A stretch of DNA of 48,196 bases from Rhodoligotrophos defluvii (GTDB taxonomy: Bacteria; Pseudomonadota; Alphaproteobacteria; Rhizobiales; Im1), in NCBI RefSeq assembly GCF_005281615.1, contig NZ_SZZM01000003.1:180010-228205 (forward strand), given 5' to 3'. How positions within the stretch are numbered: position 1 is the first letter of the stretch; each line of letters starts with the position of its first letter. The notes under the pieces are model-generated. The model did not search any database. It saw nothing but the letters and a program-made list of their open reading frames with translations, and was not told the origin of the DNA. The position numbers and the translations under genes were made by a program. Shown one piece after another: positions 34,402 through 45,307 of this stretch.

Positions 34402-34800
34402 TCAGGCGCCCTTGACGGCGATCTTTTTCGGCTGCGCTTCAGGGGCTCGGGGGAGCGTCAGGGTGAGGACACCTCCACGCATCTCGGCTTCGATCCTGTT
34501 GGGGTCGAAGTCCTCGGAAAGCGTGAAGGCACGCTCGAAATCGCCCTCGCCATATTCGGCATAGGCAAGTTCGAGGTTTTCCGGCCGCACCGGGTCAACT
34601 TTGCCGCGGATCGTCAACACACGATTTTCGAGCGTGATCTCGACCGCATCGGCGGCGACCCCAGGCATTTCAAGCATCATGGAGACACCCTGATCGGTCT
34701 CGACGATATCGGTCAACGGGCGGTAGATGCGTCCGCCGCCGGTGGTCTCGGGCGAGTCGGTCGGCGTCTTTTCGGCGGCTTGCGTGATGTCGGTGCTCAT
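34402..34800 (-). CDS. hsp20: Small heat-shock protein Hsp20 (second in operon)
   Basis: 132 residues. A short polar N-terminus precedes an alpha-crystallin domain starting at YRPLTDIVETDQGVSMMLEM, with the signature AEMRGGVLTLTLP near residue 115 and a C-terminal KKIAV anchor. It is the shortest of the three Hsp20 paralogues and lacks the hydrophobic N-terminal helix of the other two, so it may form smaller oligomers or co-assemble. GAGAGGAG lies 8 bp before the ATG. It sits 14 bp after the first hsp20. Confidence 0.93.
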   Translation of the reverse strand: MSTDITQAAEKTPTDSPETTGGGRIYRPLTDIVETDQGVSMMLEMPGVAADAVEITLENRVLTIRGKVDPVRPENLELAYAEYGEGDFERAFTLSEDFDPNRIEAEMRGGVLTLTLPRAPEAQPKKIAVKGA

Positions 34801-34814
34801 CGTTCCAGCTCCTC

Positions 34815-35240
34815 TCAGGCTGCCTTGATCTCGATTTTCTTCGGCTTTTCTTCCTCGGGCCGGGAGATGACGATCCGCAATACGCCGTTCGTCATCCTCG
34901 CCTCGACCTTGTCATCCGAGGCCGCGAACGGCAGGCGGATAGTGCGGGAAAACCTGCCGAAACTGCGTTCGTTGCGGTGCCAGCGCGCACCGTCGGGAAC
35001 CTCGGGCGCCTTGCGTTCGCCCGAAAGCGTCAGGACGTTGTCCTTAACCGAAATCTCAATGTCGCCCGGTTCGATGCCGGGAAGTTCAGCGGCGATGGCA
35101 ACGGCCTCAGGGCCTTGCCAGACATTCACCGCCGGGAACGCCGCGCGGGCCGGCGGCCAGAAACCGCGGTCGAGATCGCGCATCATGGAGCGCATCAGCG
35201 CAAAGGGATCGCTGCGGCGCAGATATGTCGGGTAGAGCAT
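34815..35240 (-). CDS. hsp20: Small heat-shock protein Hsp20 (first in operon)
   Basis: 141 residues. The N-terminus MLYPTYLRRSDPFALMRSMM contains the DPF-LMR-M pattern of class A Hsp20. The alpha-crystallin domain has AAELPGIEPGDIEISVKDNV and the signature ARMTNGVLRIVIS near residue 122; the C-terminal KKIEI is the IxI anchor. It leads the operon hsp20-hsp20-hsp20-psiE-htpX and is preceded by a long structured leader whose strong AGGAGG could be masked (35247-35252), so heat-controlled translation is plausible. Confidence 0.93.
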   Translation of the reverse strand: MLYPTYLRRSDPFALMRSMMRDLDRGFWPPARAAFPAVNVWQGPEAVAIAAELPGIEPGDIEISVKDNVLTLSGERKAPEVPDGARWHRNERSFGRFSRTIRLPFAASDDKVEARMTNGVLRIVISRPEEEKPKKIEIKAA

Positions 35241-35348
35241 TACTGGCCTCCTGTTGCTGATCGATGCCCCCGAACCGTCGGCATGGAGGGACCGGGCAAC
35301 GGTGCCGGCCGGATGTGGGTTCGGAGACCGCCCATCAAGATAGGCGGT
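35241..35348 (-). promoter_or_regulatory. Structured 5' leader of hsp20 operon, candidate ROSE-like RNA thermometer
   Basis: Read on the minus strand, the leader contains hairpin ACCGCC-N10-GGCGGT (35327-35348), a GC-rich CCGGCCGG part, and a 3' structure in which CCTCC (35285-35289) can pair with the GGAGG of the Shine-Dalgarno (35247-35252) around an inner ATGCC/GGCAT stem. Several hairpins ending in a sequestered ribosome-binding site are the plan of alphaproteobacterial ROSE elements. The exact ROSE consensus was not verified. Confidence 0.4.
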
Positions 35349-35359
35349 TCCATTTATTA

Positions 35360-35382
35360 TGCAAGCATATATGATGCGTGCA
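35360..35382. promoter_or_regulatory. Candidate MarR operator in the divergent hsp20/marR promoter
   Basis: TGCAAGCAT (35360-35368) and ATGCGTGCA (35374-35382) are inverted with one mismatch around ATATG. The site sits in the only AT-rich part of the gap between the hsp20 operon and marR. Palindromes of about 20 bp are typical MarR sites, so MarR probably represses both directions. Confidence 0.6.
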
Positions 35383-35442
35383 TTGCACTTTGGATGGAGT
35401 GCGGTCTATCCTATGTCTCATGCAACCGGAGGAAGGATACCT

Positions 35443-35874
35443 ATGATCTCTTCGGACATCGCGCTGATCGGGACGACGATCCACCGGGTCGCGCAGCTCA
35501 TCCAGCAGCGGATCGACCAAGACATCCGCGACAGCGGGCTGACCCGCCTGTCCTGGATGGCGGCGGCGCATGTCGAGGATGCGCCCGGGCTGACCATCGG
35601 CGATCTGGCCGACCGACTTGAGGTCGGCCCGGCCACTGCGGGCCAGCTCGTCGATCGCATGGTCCGGGGCGGCTGGGTCGAGCGGTCGCCCTCGCTCGAC
35701 GACAGGCGGTCGCAGATCGTCACCGCAACGTCGAAGGCCCGGGCGATGCTGGAGGAACTCGCGCCGCGGCAATCGGCGCTCGAACATGAAATCCTGCAGG
35801 ATCTGTCGGCAGACGAAAGGCGCATCCTGCTGGCGCTGCTCGAGCGGATCAGGGCGCGGCTCGGGCGCCAGTGA
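35443..35874 (+). CDS. MarR-family regulator of the stress island
   Basis: 143 residues. MarR winged HTH: LSWMAAAHVEDAPGLTIGDL, ADRLEVGPATAGQLVDRMVR, and the wing SPSLDDRRSQIVTATSKARA. The ATG at 35443 is chosen because GGAGGAAGG lies 5-14 bp upstream; the open frame extends further left without a ribosome-binding site. It is divergent from the hsp20 operon and 14 bp before ftsH, so it likely heads the ftsH-clpK transcript and represses both sides through the 35360-35382 palindrome. The inducer is unknown. Regulators of described tLST loci differ, so this may mark a lineage variant. Confidence 0.88.
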   Translation: MISSDIALIGTTIHRVAQLIQQRIDQDIRDSGLTRLSWMAAAHVEDAPGLTIGDLADRLEVGPATAGQLVDRMVRGGWVERSPSLDDRRSQIVTATSKARAMLEELAPRQSALEHEILQDLSADERRILLALLERIRARLGRQ

Positions 35875-35888
35875 AAGGGACAAGCGGC

Positions 35889-37721
35889 ATGGAAAGGAAG
35901 ACCGAATATAACATCTGGTACTGGGTGGTGGCTTTCATAGCCGTGCTTTTCATCCAGAACCTGATCGCCGGCTGGCAATCCGTCGCACCGATCAGCTACA
36001 GCCAGTTCGAGAGCTATCTCGAGGATGGCAGGGTCGCGTCCGTCGCGGTCGGCGCGGACACCATCACCGGCACCTTCACCGACCCCGTCGACGGCAAGAG
36101 CCAGTTCGTCACCACGGTCGTGGATCCCGCGATCCTGCAGCGGATCGACCGCTCCGGCGTCGAGATCACGGGCGTTCCTCAGAACACCTTTCTCGGCACG
36201 CTGATTTCCTGGGTGGCGCCAGCGCTTGTCTTCTTCGGAATCTGGATGCTGCTGTTCCGTAAGTTCGCCGACAAACAGGGTTTCGGCGGGTTCATGCAGG
36301 TCGGCCGCAGCAAGGCCAAGGTTTACATGGAAAAAGAAACCGGCGTCAGCTTCGCCGACGTGGCCGGTGTGGACGAGGCCAAGGCCGAGCTCGAGGAGGT
36401 CGTAGAGTTCCTCAGGAACCCCGCCGAATACGGAAAGCTGGGCGCACATATCCCCAAAGGCATATTGCTTGTCGGGCCGCCGGGCACCGGCAAGACGCTT
36501 CTAGCGCGCGCAGTGGCAGGCGAGGCCGGCGTGACCTTCTTTTCGATCTCGGGCTCCGAGTTCGTCGAGATGTTCGTGGGCGTCGGTGCCGCGCGGGTGC
36601 GCGACCTCTTCGAGCAGGCTCGGAAATCCGCGCCGGCGATCATCTTCATCGACGAACTCGACGCTCTCGGGCGGGCGCGCTCCTCCGGCCAGATCGCTGG
36701 CGGCCACGATGAGCGTGAGCAGACGCTGAACCAGCTTCTGACCGAGCTCGACGGCTTCGACCCTTCGGTGGGCATCGTGCTCCTGGCCGCCACCAACCGA
36801 CCAGAGATCCTCGACCCCGCGCTGCTGCGTGCGGGACGCTTCGACCGGCAGGTGCTGGTGGATCGGCCGGATAAGAAGGGACGTGTGCAGATTCTCGGCG
36901 TTCACATGAAAAAGGTGAAGCTCGCCCCGGACGTCGATGCCGAGAAGGTCGCAGCGCTTACTCCCGGCTTTTCCGGGGCCGACCTCGCCAATCTCGTCAA
37001 CGAGGCAGCATTGCTCGCCACGCGCCGCAAGGCTGATGCGGTGACGATGGACGACTTCAACAATGCCGTCGAGCGCATCATCGCAGGGTTGGAAAAGAAG
37101 AACCGCGTGCTCAATCCGCGCGAACGCGAGATCGTGGCGCACCACGAGATGGGGCACGCGCTGGTCGCGATGGCTCTGCCGGGGGTGGATCCGGTGCACA
37201 AGGTCTCGATCATACCGCGCGGCATCGGCGCGCTCGGCTACACCATCCAGCGGCCGACCGAGGACCGCTTCCTGATGACCCGCGAGGAGCTGGAGAACAA
37301 GATCGCCGTGCTGCTGGGCGGGCGCGCGGCCGAGAAGATCGTCTACGACCACCTCTCGACCGGGGCGGCCGACGATCTGGTCAAGGCCACCGATATCGCC
37401 CGCGCCATGGTCGCGCGGTACGGGATGGACGAAGACCTCGGGCATGTCAGCTACGACACCGATCGGCCCGGCTTTCTCGGCACCGGTGACCAGTCGTCGT
37501 GGCTGAACCGCCGCTACGGCGAGGCCACTGCCGAGCGGATGGACGCGAAGGTGCGCGACATCGTGGATGGCGTGTTCAAGCGCACCCTCTCGCTTCTCGA
37601 AGCCAACCGGGCGCTGCTCGAGCAATCGGCGCAGGATCTCCTGCAACGGGAGACACTGGACGAGCCCGATCTGGTGGCAATTGGGGCCAAGGTGAAAAGA
37701 ACGGAAGCGGTCGCTGCGTAA
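35889..37721 (+). CDS. ftsH: AAA+ membrane metalloprotease FtsH
   Basis: 610 residues. Two N-terminal transmembrane helices ([19 protein letters not shown] and [16 protein letters not shown]) flank a periplasmic domain. AAA: Walker A GPPGTGKT (about 196-203), Walker [12 protein letters not shown] (about 250), and the pore FVG within [20 protein letters not shown]. Peptidase: HEMGH at about 418-422. It is complete but lacks a long acidic C-terminal tail. The ATG at 35889 has AAGGGA upstream. An extra FtsH is a hallmark of tLST-type islands, where it degrades damaged membrane and cytosolic proteins. It overlaps nothing and is 14 bp after marR. Confidence 0.94.
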   Translation: MERKTEYNIWYWVVAFIAVLFIQNLIAGWQSVAPISYSQFESYLEDGRVASVAVGADTITGTFTDPVDGKSQFVTTVVDPAILQRIDRSGVEITGVPQNTFLGTLISWVAPALVFFGIWMLLFRKFADKQGFGGFMQVGRSKAKVYMEKETGVSFADVAGVDEAKAELEEVVEFLRNPAEYGKLGAHIPKGILLVGPPGTGKTLLARAVAGEAGVTFFSISGSEFVEMFVGVGAARVRDLFEQARKSAPAIIFIDELDALGRARSSGQIAGGHDEREQTLNQLLTELDGFDPSVGIVLLAATNRPEILDPALLRAGRFDRQVLVDRPDKKGRVQILGVHMKKVKLAPDVDAEKVAALTPGFSGADLANLVNEAALLATRRKADAVTMDDFNNAVERIIAGLEKKNRVLNPREREIVAHHEMGHALVAMALPGVDPVHKVSIIPRGIGALGYTIQRPTEDRFLMTREELENKIAVLLGGRAAEKIVYDHLSTGAADDLVKATDIARAMVARYGMDEDLGHVSYDTDRPGFLGTGDQSSWLNRRYGEATAERMDAKVRDIVDGVFKRTLSLLEANRALLEQSAQDLLQRETLDEPDLVAIGAKVKRTEAVAA

Positions 37722-37784
37722 CACTGTCACTGGCGCAGATGATCGGCGGACAACCCTGACTGGATAAAGAAACGGAGAAGACGA

Positions 37785-40691
<2,907 letters not shown>

Positions 40692-40705
40692 CTTTGCGAA
40701 GGACT

Positions 40706-40735
40706 GGCCCGGCGCGATGACGGTCGCGCCGGCCC
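40706..40735 (+). terminator. Strong hairpin between clpK and the HPF-sigma gene
   Basis: GGCCCGGCGCGA (40706-40717) pairs with TCGCGCCGGCCC (40724-40735) with one mismatch around a 6-nt loop, followed by only a weak ATTTCG. It could end part of the clpK transcripts or protect their 3' ends while allowing read-through. Confidence 0.6.
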
Positions 40736-40769
40736 ATTTCGTCGGAGGGTTGCAGGAAGGATCCGCGGC

Positions 40770-41909
40770 ATGGAAGTCATCAGAGCATTTCGCAATCTTG
40801 ACCGGCACGGCCAACAGCGCGCGCCTGAGGTCATCGAGGAAGAGGTGCGGCAACTTGAACCGCATCTTATACGCTTCCGCGAGAATCTCGTCCGGCTCGA
40901 AGTCGTCGCCTCGCAGACGAGGGGCAAGACGCGCATCAAAGGCGGCCTGCGCCTGCAACTGCCATCGGGCGTGATCGCGGCGCAGGAAGAGGGGTTCGAG
41001 ATCGAGCCGGTCCTGCGCAAGGCCTTTGCCGACCTGCGCCACCAGGTCGATCGGCATGTGGCGCGCCTCAAGCACGAGCCGGAGTACAAGCGTCCCGCCC
41101 GCCGGCGCCGGATCGGCGCCCCGCTGCCGCCCGCGCGGGATGCGGCGGAGGCGGAGCGGCGCCAACTCTTCTTCGACCTGATCGAGGATCATCTCGATAC
41201 GGTCTACGACACCGTCAGGCGCGAGTTGACCTATCTCGAATGCAGCGGATCTGTGCCGGAGGGTTACCTCAGCGTTCGCGATCTTGTCGATGCGACGATC
41301 CTCAAGGGACTGGAAAGGTTCGAGCAGCGGCCCACCGAGTTTTCCATAGGCGACTGGCTGCTGAAACTGGCTTTCGAGACCATCGAGGCCGAGGCGCGCG
41401 CCGCGCGCCGCGCGGTGCCGGAGGACGCCGCCTCGATCGACGCGAAACCCGAGACTCCGGCCGAGGAACCCACCGAGTCGGACGAGGAGATGTTCGAGTT
41501 CTACCAGCCCGACGACGTGCTGCTGCTCGAGGAGCTCATCGCCGACGACGGCGGGGACGACCCCGAAACGGCGGTCGCGAAACGGCAGGACGGGCTGGCC
41601 CTTCACCGGGCGATCGCCGGTCTGCCGGCGCTATGGCGCAGGGTTCTGTTTCTTGTCGACCTGAACGACACCCCGCTTGAAACGGCCTCCTCGGTTCTCG
41701 GCATTCCCGAAGACGACGTGACCCGGATCGCCCAAGCGGCGCGCGATTATCTTCGCGATAAACTGCGCGACTCAGGTCAGTCTTCCGATACCGTTCATGC
41801 GCTGTTTGACAGTGCTCATCAGAGAGGGTCGCGAATTCCCCAGCCCCTGCGGGATCGCGCCCGGCTGGAACACGCTTTTCTGGGAGACAACCGAGGGGTA
41901 GCACCATGA
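40770..41909 (+). CDS. Fusion of HPF/RaiA-like ribosome-hibernation domain and sigma-70-like protein
   Basis: 379 residues. Residues 15-105 align with HPF/RaiA: VIEEEVRQLEPHLIRFRENL, VRLEVVASQ, LRLQLPSGVIAAQEEGFEIE, LRKAFADLRHQVDRHVARLK. Residues about 130-210 look like sigma region 2 (LFFDLIEDHLDTVYDTVRRE, then DLVDATILKGLERFEQRPTE). A long acidic linker follows (EEPTESDEEMFEFYQPDD). Residues about 290-345 match sigma region 4 (LHRAIAGLPALWRRVLFLVD, LGIPEDDVTRIAQAARDYLR). HPF dimerises or inactivates ribosomes in stress; sigma domains recruit RNA polymerase. The joint function is inferred. GGAAGGA precedes the ATG; the stop overlaps the next gene (ATGA). Confidence 0.75.
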   Translation: MEVIRAFRNLDRHGQQRAPEVIEEEVRQLEPHLIRFRENLVRLEVVASQTRGKTRIKGGLRLQLPSGVIAAQEEGFEIEPVLRKAFADLRHQVDRHVARLKHEPEYKRPARRRRIGAPLPPARDAAEAERRQLFFDLIEDHLDTVYDTVRRELTYLECSGSVPEGYLSVRDLVDATILKGLERFEQRPTEFSIGDWLLKLAFETIEAEARAARRAVPEDAASIDAKPETPAEEPTESDEEMFEFYQPDDVLLLEELIADDGGDDPETAVAKRQDGLALHRAIAGLPALWRRVLFLVDLNDTPLETASSVLGIPEDDVTRIAQAARDYLRDKLRDSGQSSDTVHALFDSAHQRGSRIPQPLRDRARLEHAFLGDNRGVAP

Positions 41910-42481
41910 TGCGCGGTCACAATCGTCCACCCTTTCCGCCGAAGATACCCGGGACCGATATGAGGTCGTGGGACGTTCCGACGGCGATCATCTACCGGCC
42001 GGCTCGTTCCGCGATGACATCGGCGCCGCGGCCCAACGACTGGATACTGGAATTTGAACCGTCGCGCCCGCCCCAAATCGAGCCGCTGATGGGATATACC
42101 TCCAGCGACGATCCCTATCGTCCGCTCCGGCTGAAATTCCCTGACCGCGAAAGCGCGGTCGAATTCGCGGAGCGGCAGGACTGGCGCTATTTCGTGCGTG
42201 AGGACACAGCTCACCGGCATGCGCCTGCCCGCTGGCGGGGAGAGGAGCGGCATCGCCTCTACAAGGGAGCCGACGCCCCGGACGCCTTTCGCATACCGTC
42301 CCGCCTGGATCGGGGTCGCACGGATCACCGCCTCCGGCGCGCGGTCGAGGAGAAAGGCACGGTGGACCTGTCGTCGCAAGAACAGGCCGAATTCGATCCG
42401 GTGCTCGAAGCCTCGCTCGAATCCTTCCCGGCCTCCGATCCCCCAGCCTGGACGGGCGTGACGATCGCCGGGAAAAAATAA
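41906..42481 (+). CDS. NDUFS4-like (ETC complex I 18-kDa subunit domain) protein
   Basis: 191 residues. Residues 25-95 match the ETC_C1_NDUFS4 domain: AIIYRPARSAMTSAPRPNDW, ILEFEPSRPPQIEPLMGYTS, and LRLKFPDRESAVEFAERQDW. A charged middle follows, then a C-terminal short motif FDPVLEASLESFPASDPPAW seen as a tail on varied small bacterial proteins. Normal NDUFS4 is an accessory complex I subunit; no nuo genes are here. A stress-specific partner of complex I or a reused fold are both possible. It overlaps the preceding stop by 4 bp, so the two are coupled. Confidence 0.8.
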   Translation: MMRGHNRPPFPPKIPGTDMRSWDVPTAIIYRPARSAMTSAPRPNDWILEFEPSRPPQIEPLMGYTSSDDPYRPLRLKFPDRESAVEFAERQDWRYFVREDTAHRHAPARWRGEERHRLYKGADAPDAFRIPSRLDRGRTDHRLRRAVEEKGTVDLSSQEQAEFDPVLEASLESFPASDPPAWTGVTIAGKK

Positions 42482-42517
42482 TGAACGGAATGGCCAGCGC
42501 GAGGGAGGATTTGCCGC

Positions 42518-43270
42518 TTGTTTCCCTACCATGACAGCGTCGCGCGCCGTTACCCGCCCGTCATCGTATGGGCGGTCATCGGCATGAACGTCCTCGCGTT
42601 CCTCTATCAGATCAGCCTGCCGCCGCGCGTGCTGGACCGGTTCCTGTTCGAGTTCGCGCTGGTGCCCTCGCGCTTCTTCGGGGAACTAAGCCTCGTCGCC
42701 CCGTCCGACTGGACCCCGTTCCTGACCAACATCTTCCTGCACGGGGGCTGGCTGCACCTCATCTTGAACATGTGGACGCTCTGGATCTTCGGCCCCGCCG
42801 TCGAAGATCGGCTCGGACCGAGTAGATTCACGCTGTTCTATCTGTTCTGTGGTGTGGCGGCCGGACTGGCTCACGCGCTGGCGAACCCCCACTCAGTCGT
42901 TCCCGCGCTTGGCGCATCGGGGGCCATCGCGGGCGTGATCGGTTGCTACGCACGCATGTTTCCGGCGGCTCGGCTGGTGGTGATCGTGCCGATTCTGTTC
43001 ATTCCCCTCTTCTTCGAAGTGCGCGCGGTCATTTTCGCGATGATCTGGTTCTTCATGCAGGTCGTTCCCGGTTTCCTATCGCTCGGCAGCGATCCGGCCA
43101 CGGGCGGGGTTGCCTGGTGGGCGCATATCGGCGGGTTTCTCGCCGGTTGGCTTGTAACGCCACTCCTGCGAAGGCGCGCCGACGTCTATCGCCACTATTA
43201 TCGCGACGAGGGCATCTATGGCTTTCTGCCGGATGGCCGACGGGAAGGAGGACAAGGTCCATGGACATAA
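42518..43270 (+). CDS. Rhomboid-family intramembrane serine protease
   Basis: 250 residues, six or seven transmembrane segments. The catalytic serine is in ALGASGAIAG (GxSG, about residue 130) and the histidine in WWAHIGGFLAG; the WLHLILNMWTLWIFG segment carries the HxxxN motif. Rhomboids cut within or next to membrane helices. The start is TTG at 42518 with GGGAGGA upstream; no ATG fits. The gene overlaps the following SDH-type protease gene by 10 bp. In this island it would add membrane-protein quality control next to FtsH and PsiE. Confidence 0.9.
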   Translation: MFPYHDSVARRYPPVIVWAVIGMNVLAFLYQISLPPRVLDRFLFEFALVPSRFFGELSLVAPSDWTPFLTNIFLHGGWLHLILNMWTLWIFGPAVEDRLGPSRFTLFYLFCGVAAGLAHALANPHSVVPALGASGAIAGVIGCYARMFPAARLVVIVPILFIPLFFEVRAVIFAMIWFFMQVVPGFLSLGSDPATGGVAWWAHIGGFLAGWLVTPLLRRRADVYRHYYRDEGIYGFLPDGRREGGQGPWT

Positions 43271-44103
43271 TGCAGCTTTTCTGGCTGTTCTTCATCATTT
43301 CGGCGCTGCAGCCGGTTCTGCAGCGCAGATATCTTGAGGCGATGCGCGCACGCAAGATCGCCAGTATCGAGAAGAAGCGTGCCAGTCGCGTCATCCTGCT
43401 GATCCATAGGCAGGAGACGATGAACCTGCTGGGATTCCCCCTGATGCGCTACATCGACGTCAATGACTCGGAGGAAGTCCTGCGCGCGATCCAGATGACC
43501 GACGATGAAGTGCCACTCGACATCGTGCTGCATACACCGGGCGGCCTTGTGCTGGCGGCAACCCAGATCGCTCGGGCCATTCAGGGCCACAAGGGCAAGG
43601 TCACCGTGTTCGTGCCGCATTACGCGATGTCGGGCGGCACGTTGATCGCGCTTGCCGCCGACGAGATCGTGATGTGCGAGCATTCCGTGCTGGGACCCGT
43701 CGATCCGCAACTTGGCCAGTTGCCTGCTGCCTCGCTCCTCAAGGTCGTCGCCGAGAAGCCCATCGCCGAGATCGACGACCAGACCCTGATCATGGCCGAT
43801 GTCGGTCGCAAGGCCATTGCGCAGATCGAGGCATTCGCGAAACGTCTGCTGTCCGACAAGATGGACGAGAACCGCGCGGCGGCGCTGGCGGCGAAGCTGG
43901 CGACGGGCACCTGGACCCACGACTATCCCATCTCTGCCGATGAGGCCCGCGACATGGGCCTGCCCGTTGGAACGGACATGCCCAAGGAAATACTGGAGCT
44001 GATGACGCTCTATCCGCAGCCGGTTCGGCGCCAGGGCGGTGGCGTGGAATACCTGCCCGAGCCGCGGCAGCGAGAGGCGCGCCGCGCCATATCCACGCGC
44101 TGA
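43261..44103 (+). CDS. SDH/ClpP-fold membrane-anchored serine protease
   Basis: 280 residues. The N-terminal transmembrane helix (MQLFWLFFIISALQPVLQ) is followed by an SDH_sah/SppA-like ClpP-fold domain: VPLDIVLHTPGGLVLAATQI (oxyanion region), the nucleophile serine in HYAMSGGTLIALAADEIVM, and SVLGPVDPQLGQLP. The ATG at 43261 has GGAAGGAGG upstream and overlaps the rhomboid stop. This family includes 'serine dehydrogenase proteinases' and signal-peptide-peptidase-like enzymes. Tight coupling to the rhomboid suggests sequential membrane-peptide degradation. Confidence 0.88.
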   Translation: MDIMQLFWLFFIISALQPVLQRRYLEAMRARKIASIEKKRASRVILLIHRQETMNLLGFPLMRYIDVNDSEEVLRAIQMTDDEVPLDIVLHTPGGLVLAATQIARAIQGHKGKVTVFVPHYAMSGGTLIALAADEIVMCEHSVLGPVDPQLGQLPAASLLKVVAEKPIAEIDDQTLIMADVGRKAIAQIEAFAKRLLSDKMDENRAAALAAKLATGTWTHDYPISADEARDMGLPVGTDMPKEILELMTLYPQPVRRQGGGVEYLPEPRQREARRAISTR

Positions 44104-44155
44104 ACGCTTGCATCATTCGGCCGCCGAGCCCGGCTCGTCAACGAAAGGATACAGG

Positions 44156-44578
44156 ATGCCCACGGTCGCTTGCCTGCAGTGCAATTCCACCAACAGGGTG
44201 CCGCAAGAGCGCCTGAGCGACAACCCCAATTGCGGACGCTGCGGCGCGCCTCTCTTTCAAGGCATGCCCGTCACGCTCACCGCGGGTAATTTTGACCGCC
44301 ATGCGAATGCCGAACTGCCAATGCTGGTCGATTTCTGGGCCGAGTGGTGCGGGCCATGCAAGATGATGGCGCCCCAGTTCGAGGCGGCGGCGCGCTCGCT
44401 CGAACCCCATGTCCGCCTGGGCAAGCTCGACACCGAGGCCGAACAGCAGATTGCCGGCCGCTACGGGATCCGCGGCATTCCCACCATGATCCTGTTCAGG
44501 AGCGGCAAGGAAATCGCGAGGACGAGCGGTGCAATGCCTGCCGCGCAGATAGCGCAGTGGGCGCGCTCGCATGTCTAG
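44156..44578 (+). CDS. trxC: Thioredoxin-2 (TrxC)
   Basis: 140 residues. The N-terminal zinc ribbon has CLQC (about 6-9) and CGRC (about 26-29); the thioredoxin domain has the redox site WAEWCGPCKM (about 61-70) and the cis-proline in IRGIPTMILF. TrxC reduces disulfides in cytoplasmic proteins and is often oxidative-stress induced. The ATG at 44156 has AAAGGA upstream. Thioredoxin followed by KefB is a shared feature of tLST/LHR loci, which supports that classification. No defect is visible. Confidence 0.93.
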   Translation: MPTVACLQCNSTNRVPQERLSDNPNCGRCGAPLFQGMPVTLTAGNFDRHANAELPMLVDFWAEWCGPCKMMAPQFEAAARSLEPHVRLGKLDTEAEQQIAGRYGIRGIPTMILFRSGKEIARTSGAMPAAQIAQWARSHV

Positions 44579-44626
44579 AGGTTACAGGTAGCGGCCTTCC
44601 CTGCGCCATGCCATCAGGAGAAGAAC

Positions 44627-45307
44627 ATGCATGGCGTGACCGGATTTGTCGAGAGTGCGGCCTTGTTGGTCTTTGCCGCGTTCGTGCTCGTGACGATATG
44701 TTCACGGATTGGCGTGCCCAGCATTGTCGGTTACATTCTTGCCGGTATAGTCATTGGACCCGCCGGCCTCGGCCTGATTGCCGAAAACGCTGCCCTTAGC
44801 AGCATTGGCGAGATCGGAGTGGTGCTGCTGCTGTTCGCGCTTGGCCTGGAATTCTCGTTCGAGAAGCTCGTAAGGCTCAGGATGCATGTCTTCGGTCTTG
44901 GAGCCGTGCAGGTTGCAGTCACGACGATAACGGTGTCGTTGATAGCGAGTCTGATCTTCGATCTCGCGCCCGTCCCCGCAATCCTCATCGGCGGGGCCGT
45001 TGCCATGTCATCCACGGCCATGTGCCTCAAGGTGCTCGCAAGCGCGAACGCTCTGGGATCGGCCCAAGGACGCCTGGCCATTGCGGTGCTTCTGTTTCAA
45101 GACTTGGCAGCTGTCGCATTCCTGCTTCTGCACGATTCGATGAGTGGAGCCGCCGAAGGGTATGGCGTGATAACGGTCGTCGCCAGTGCAACGGCATTGG
45201 TTGCAGCTCTGTTCATTGCCCGTGGCCCGTTGCAGTTGCTGGCCCGTTGGGTAGCGTCGCGTGGCGATCCGGAACTTGCCCAGCTTCTCGCGCTCACCAT
45301 TGCGCTA
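44627..45307 (+). pseudogene. kefB: KefB-type cation/proton antiporter, truncated by IS5
   Basis: 227 genuine codons of a CPA2 antiporter: MHGVTGFVESAALLVFAAFV, then GVPSIVGYILAGIVIGPAGL, LLLFALGLEFSFEKLVRL, and LLFQDLAAVAFLLLHDSM, giving about seven helices. At LTIALG (45307) the IS5 element begins; the frame reads on into IS DNA and stops at 45424. The remaining helices and the RCK/TrkA-N domain are missing and do not reappear beyond the IS. KefB-type proteins extrude potassium when electrophiles are present. AGGAG precedes the ATG. Confidence 0.9.

Noticed and set aside
35241-35442. RpoH (sigma-32) promoter consensus before the hsp20 operon
   Set aside because: No CTTGAA-type -35 with a CCCCAT-type -10 at proper spacing was found; the region offers an AT-rich palindrome instead.
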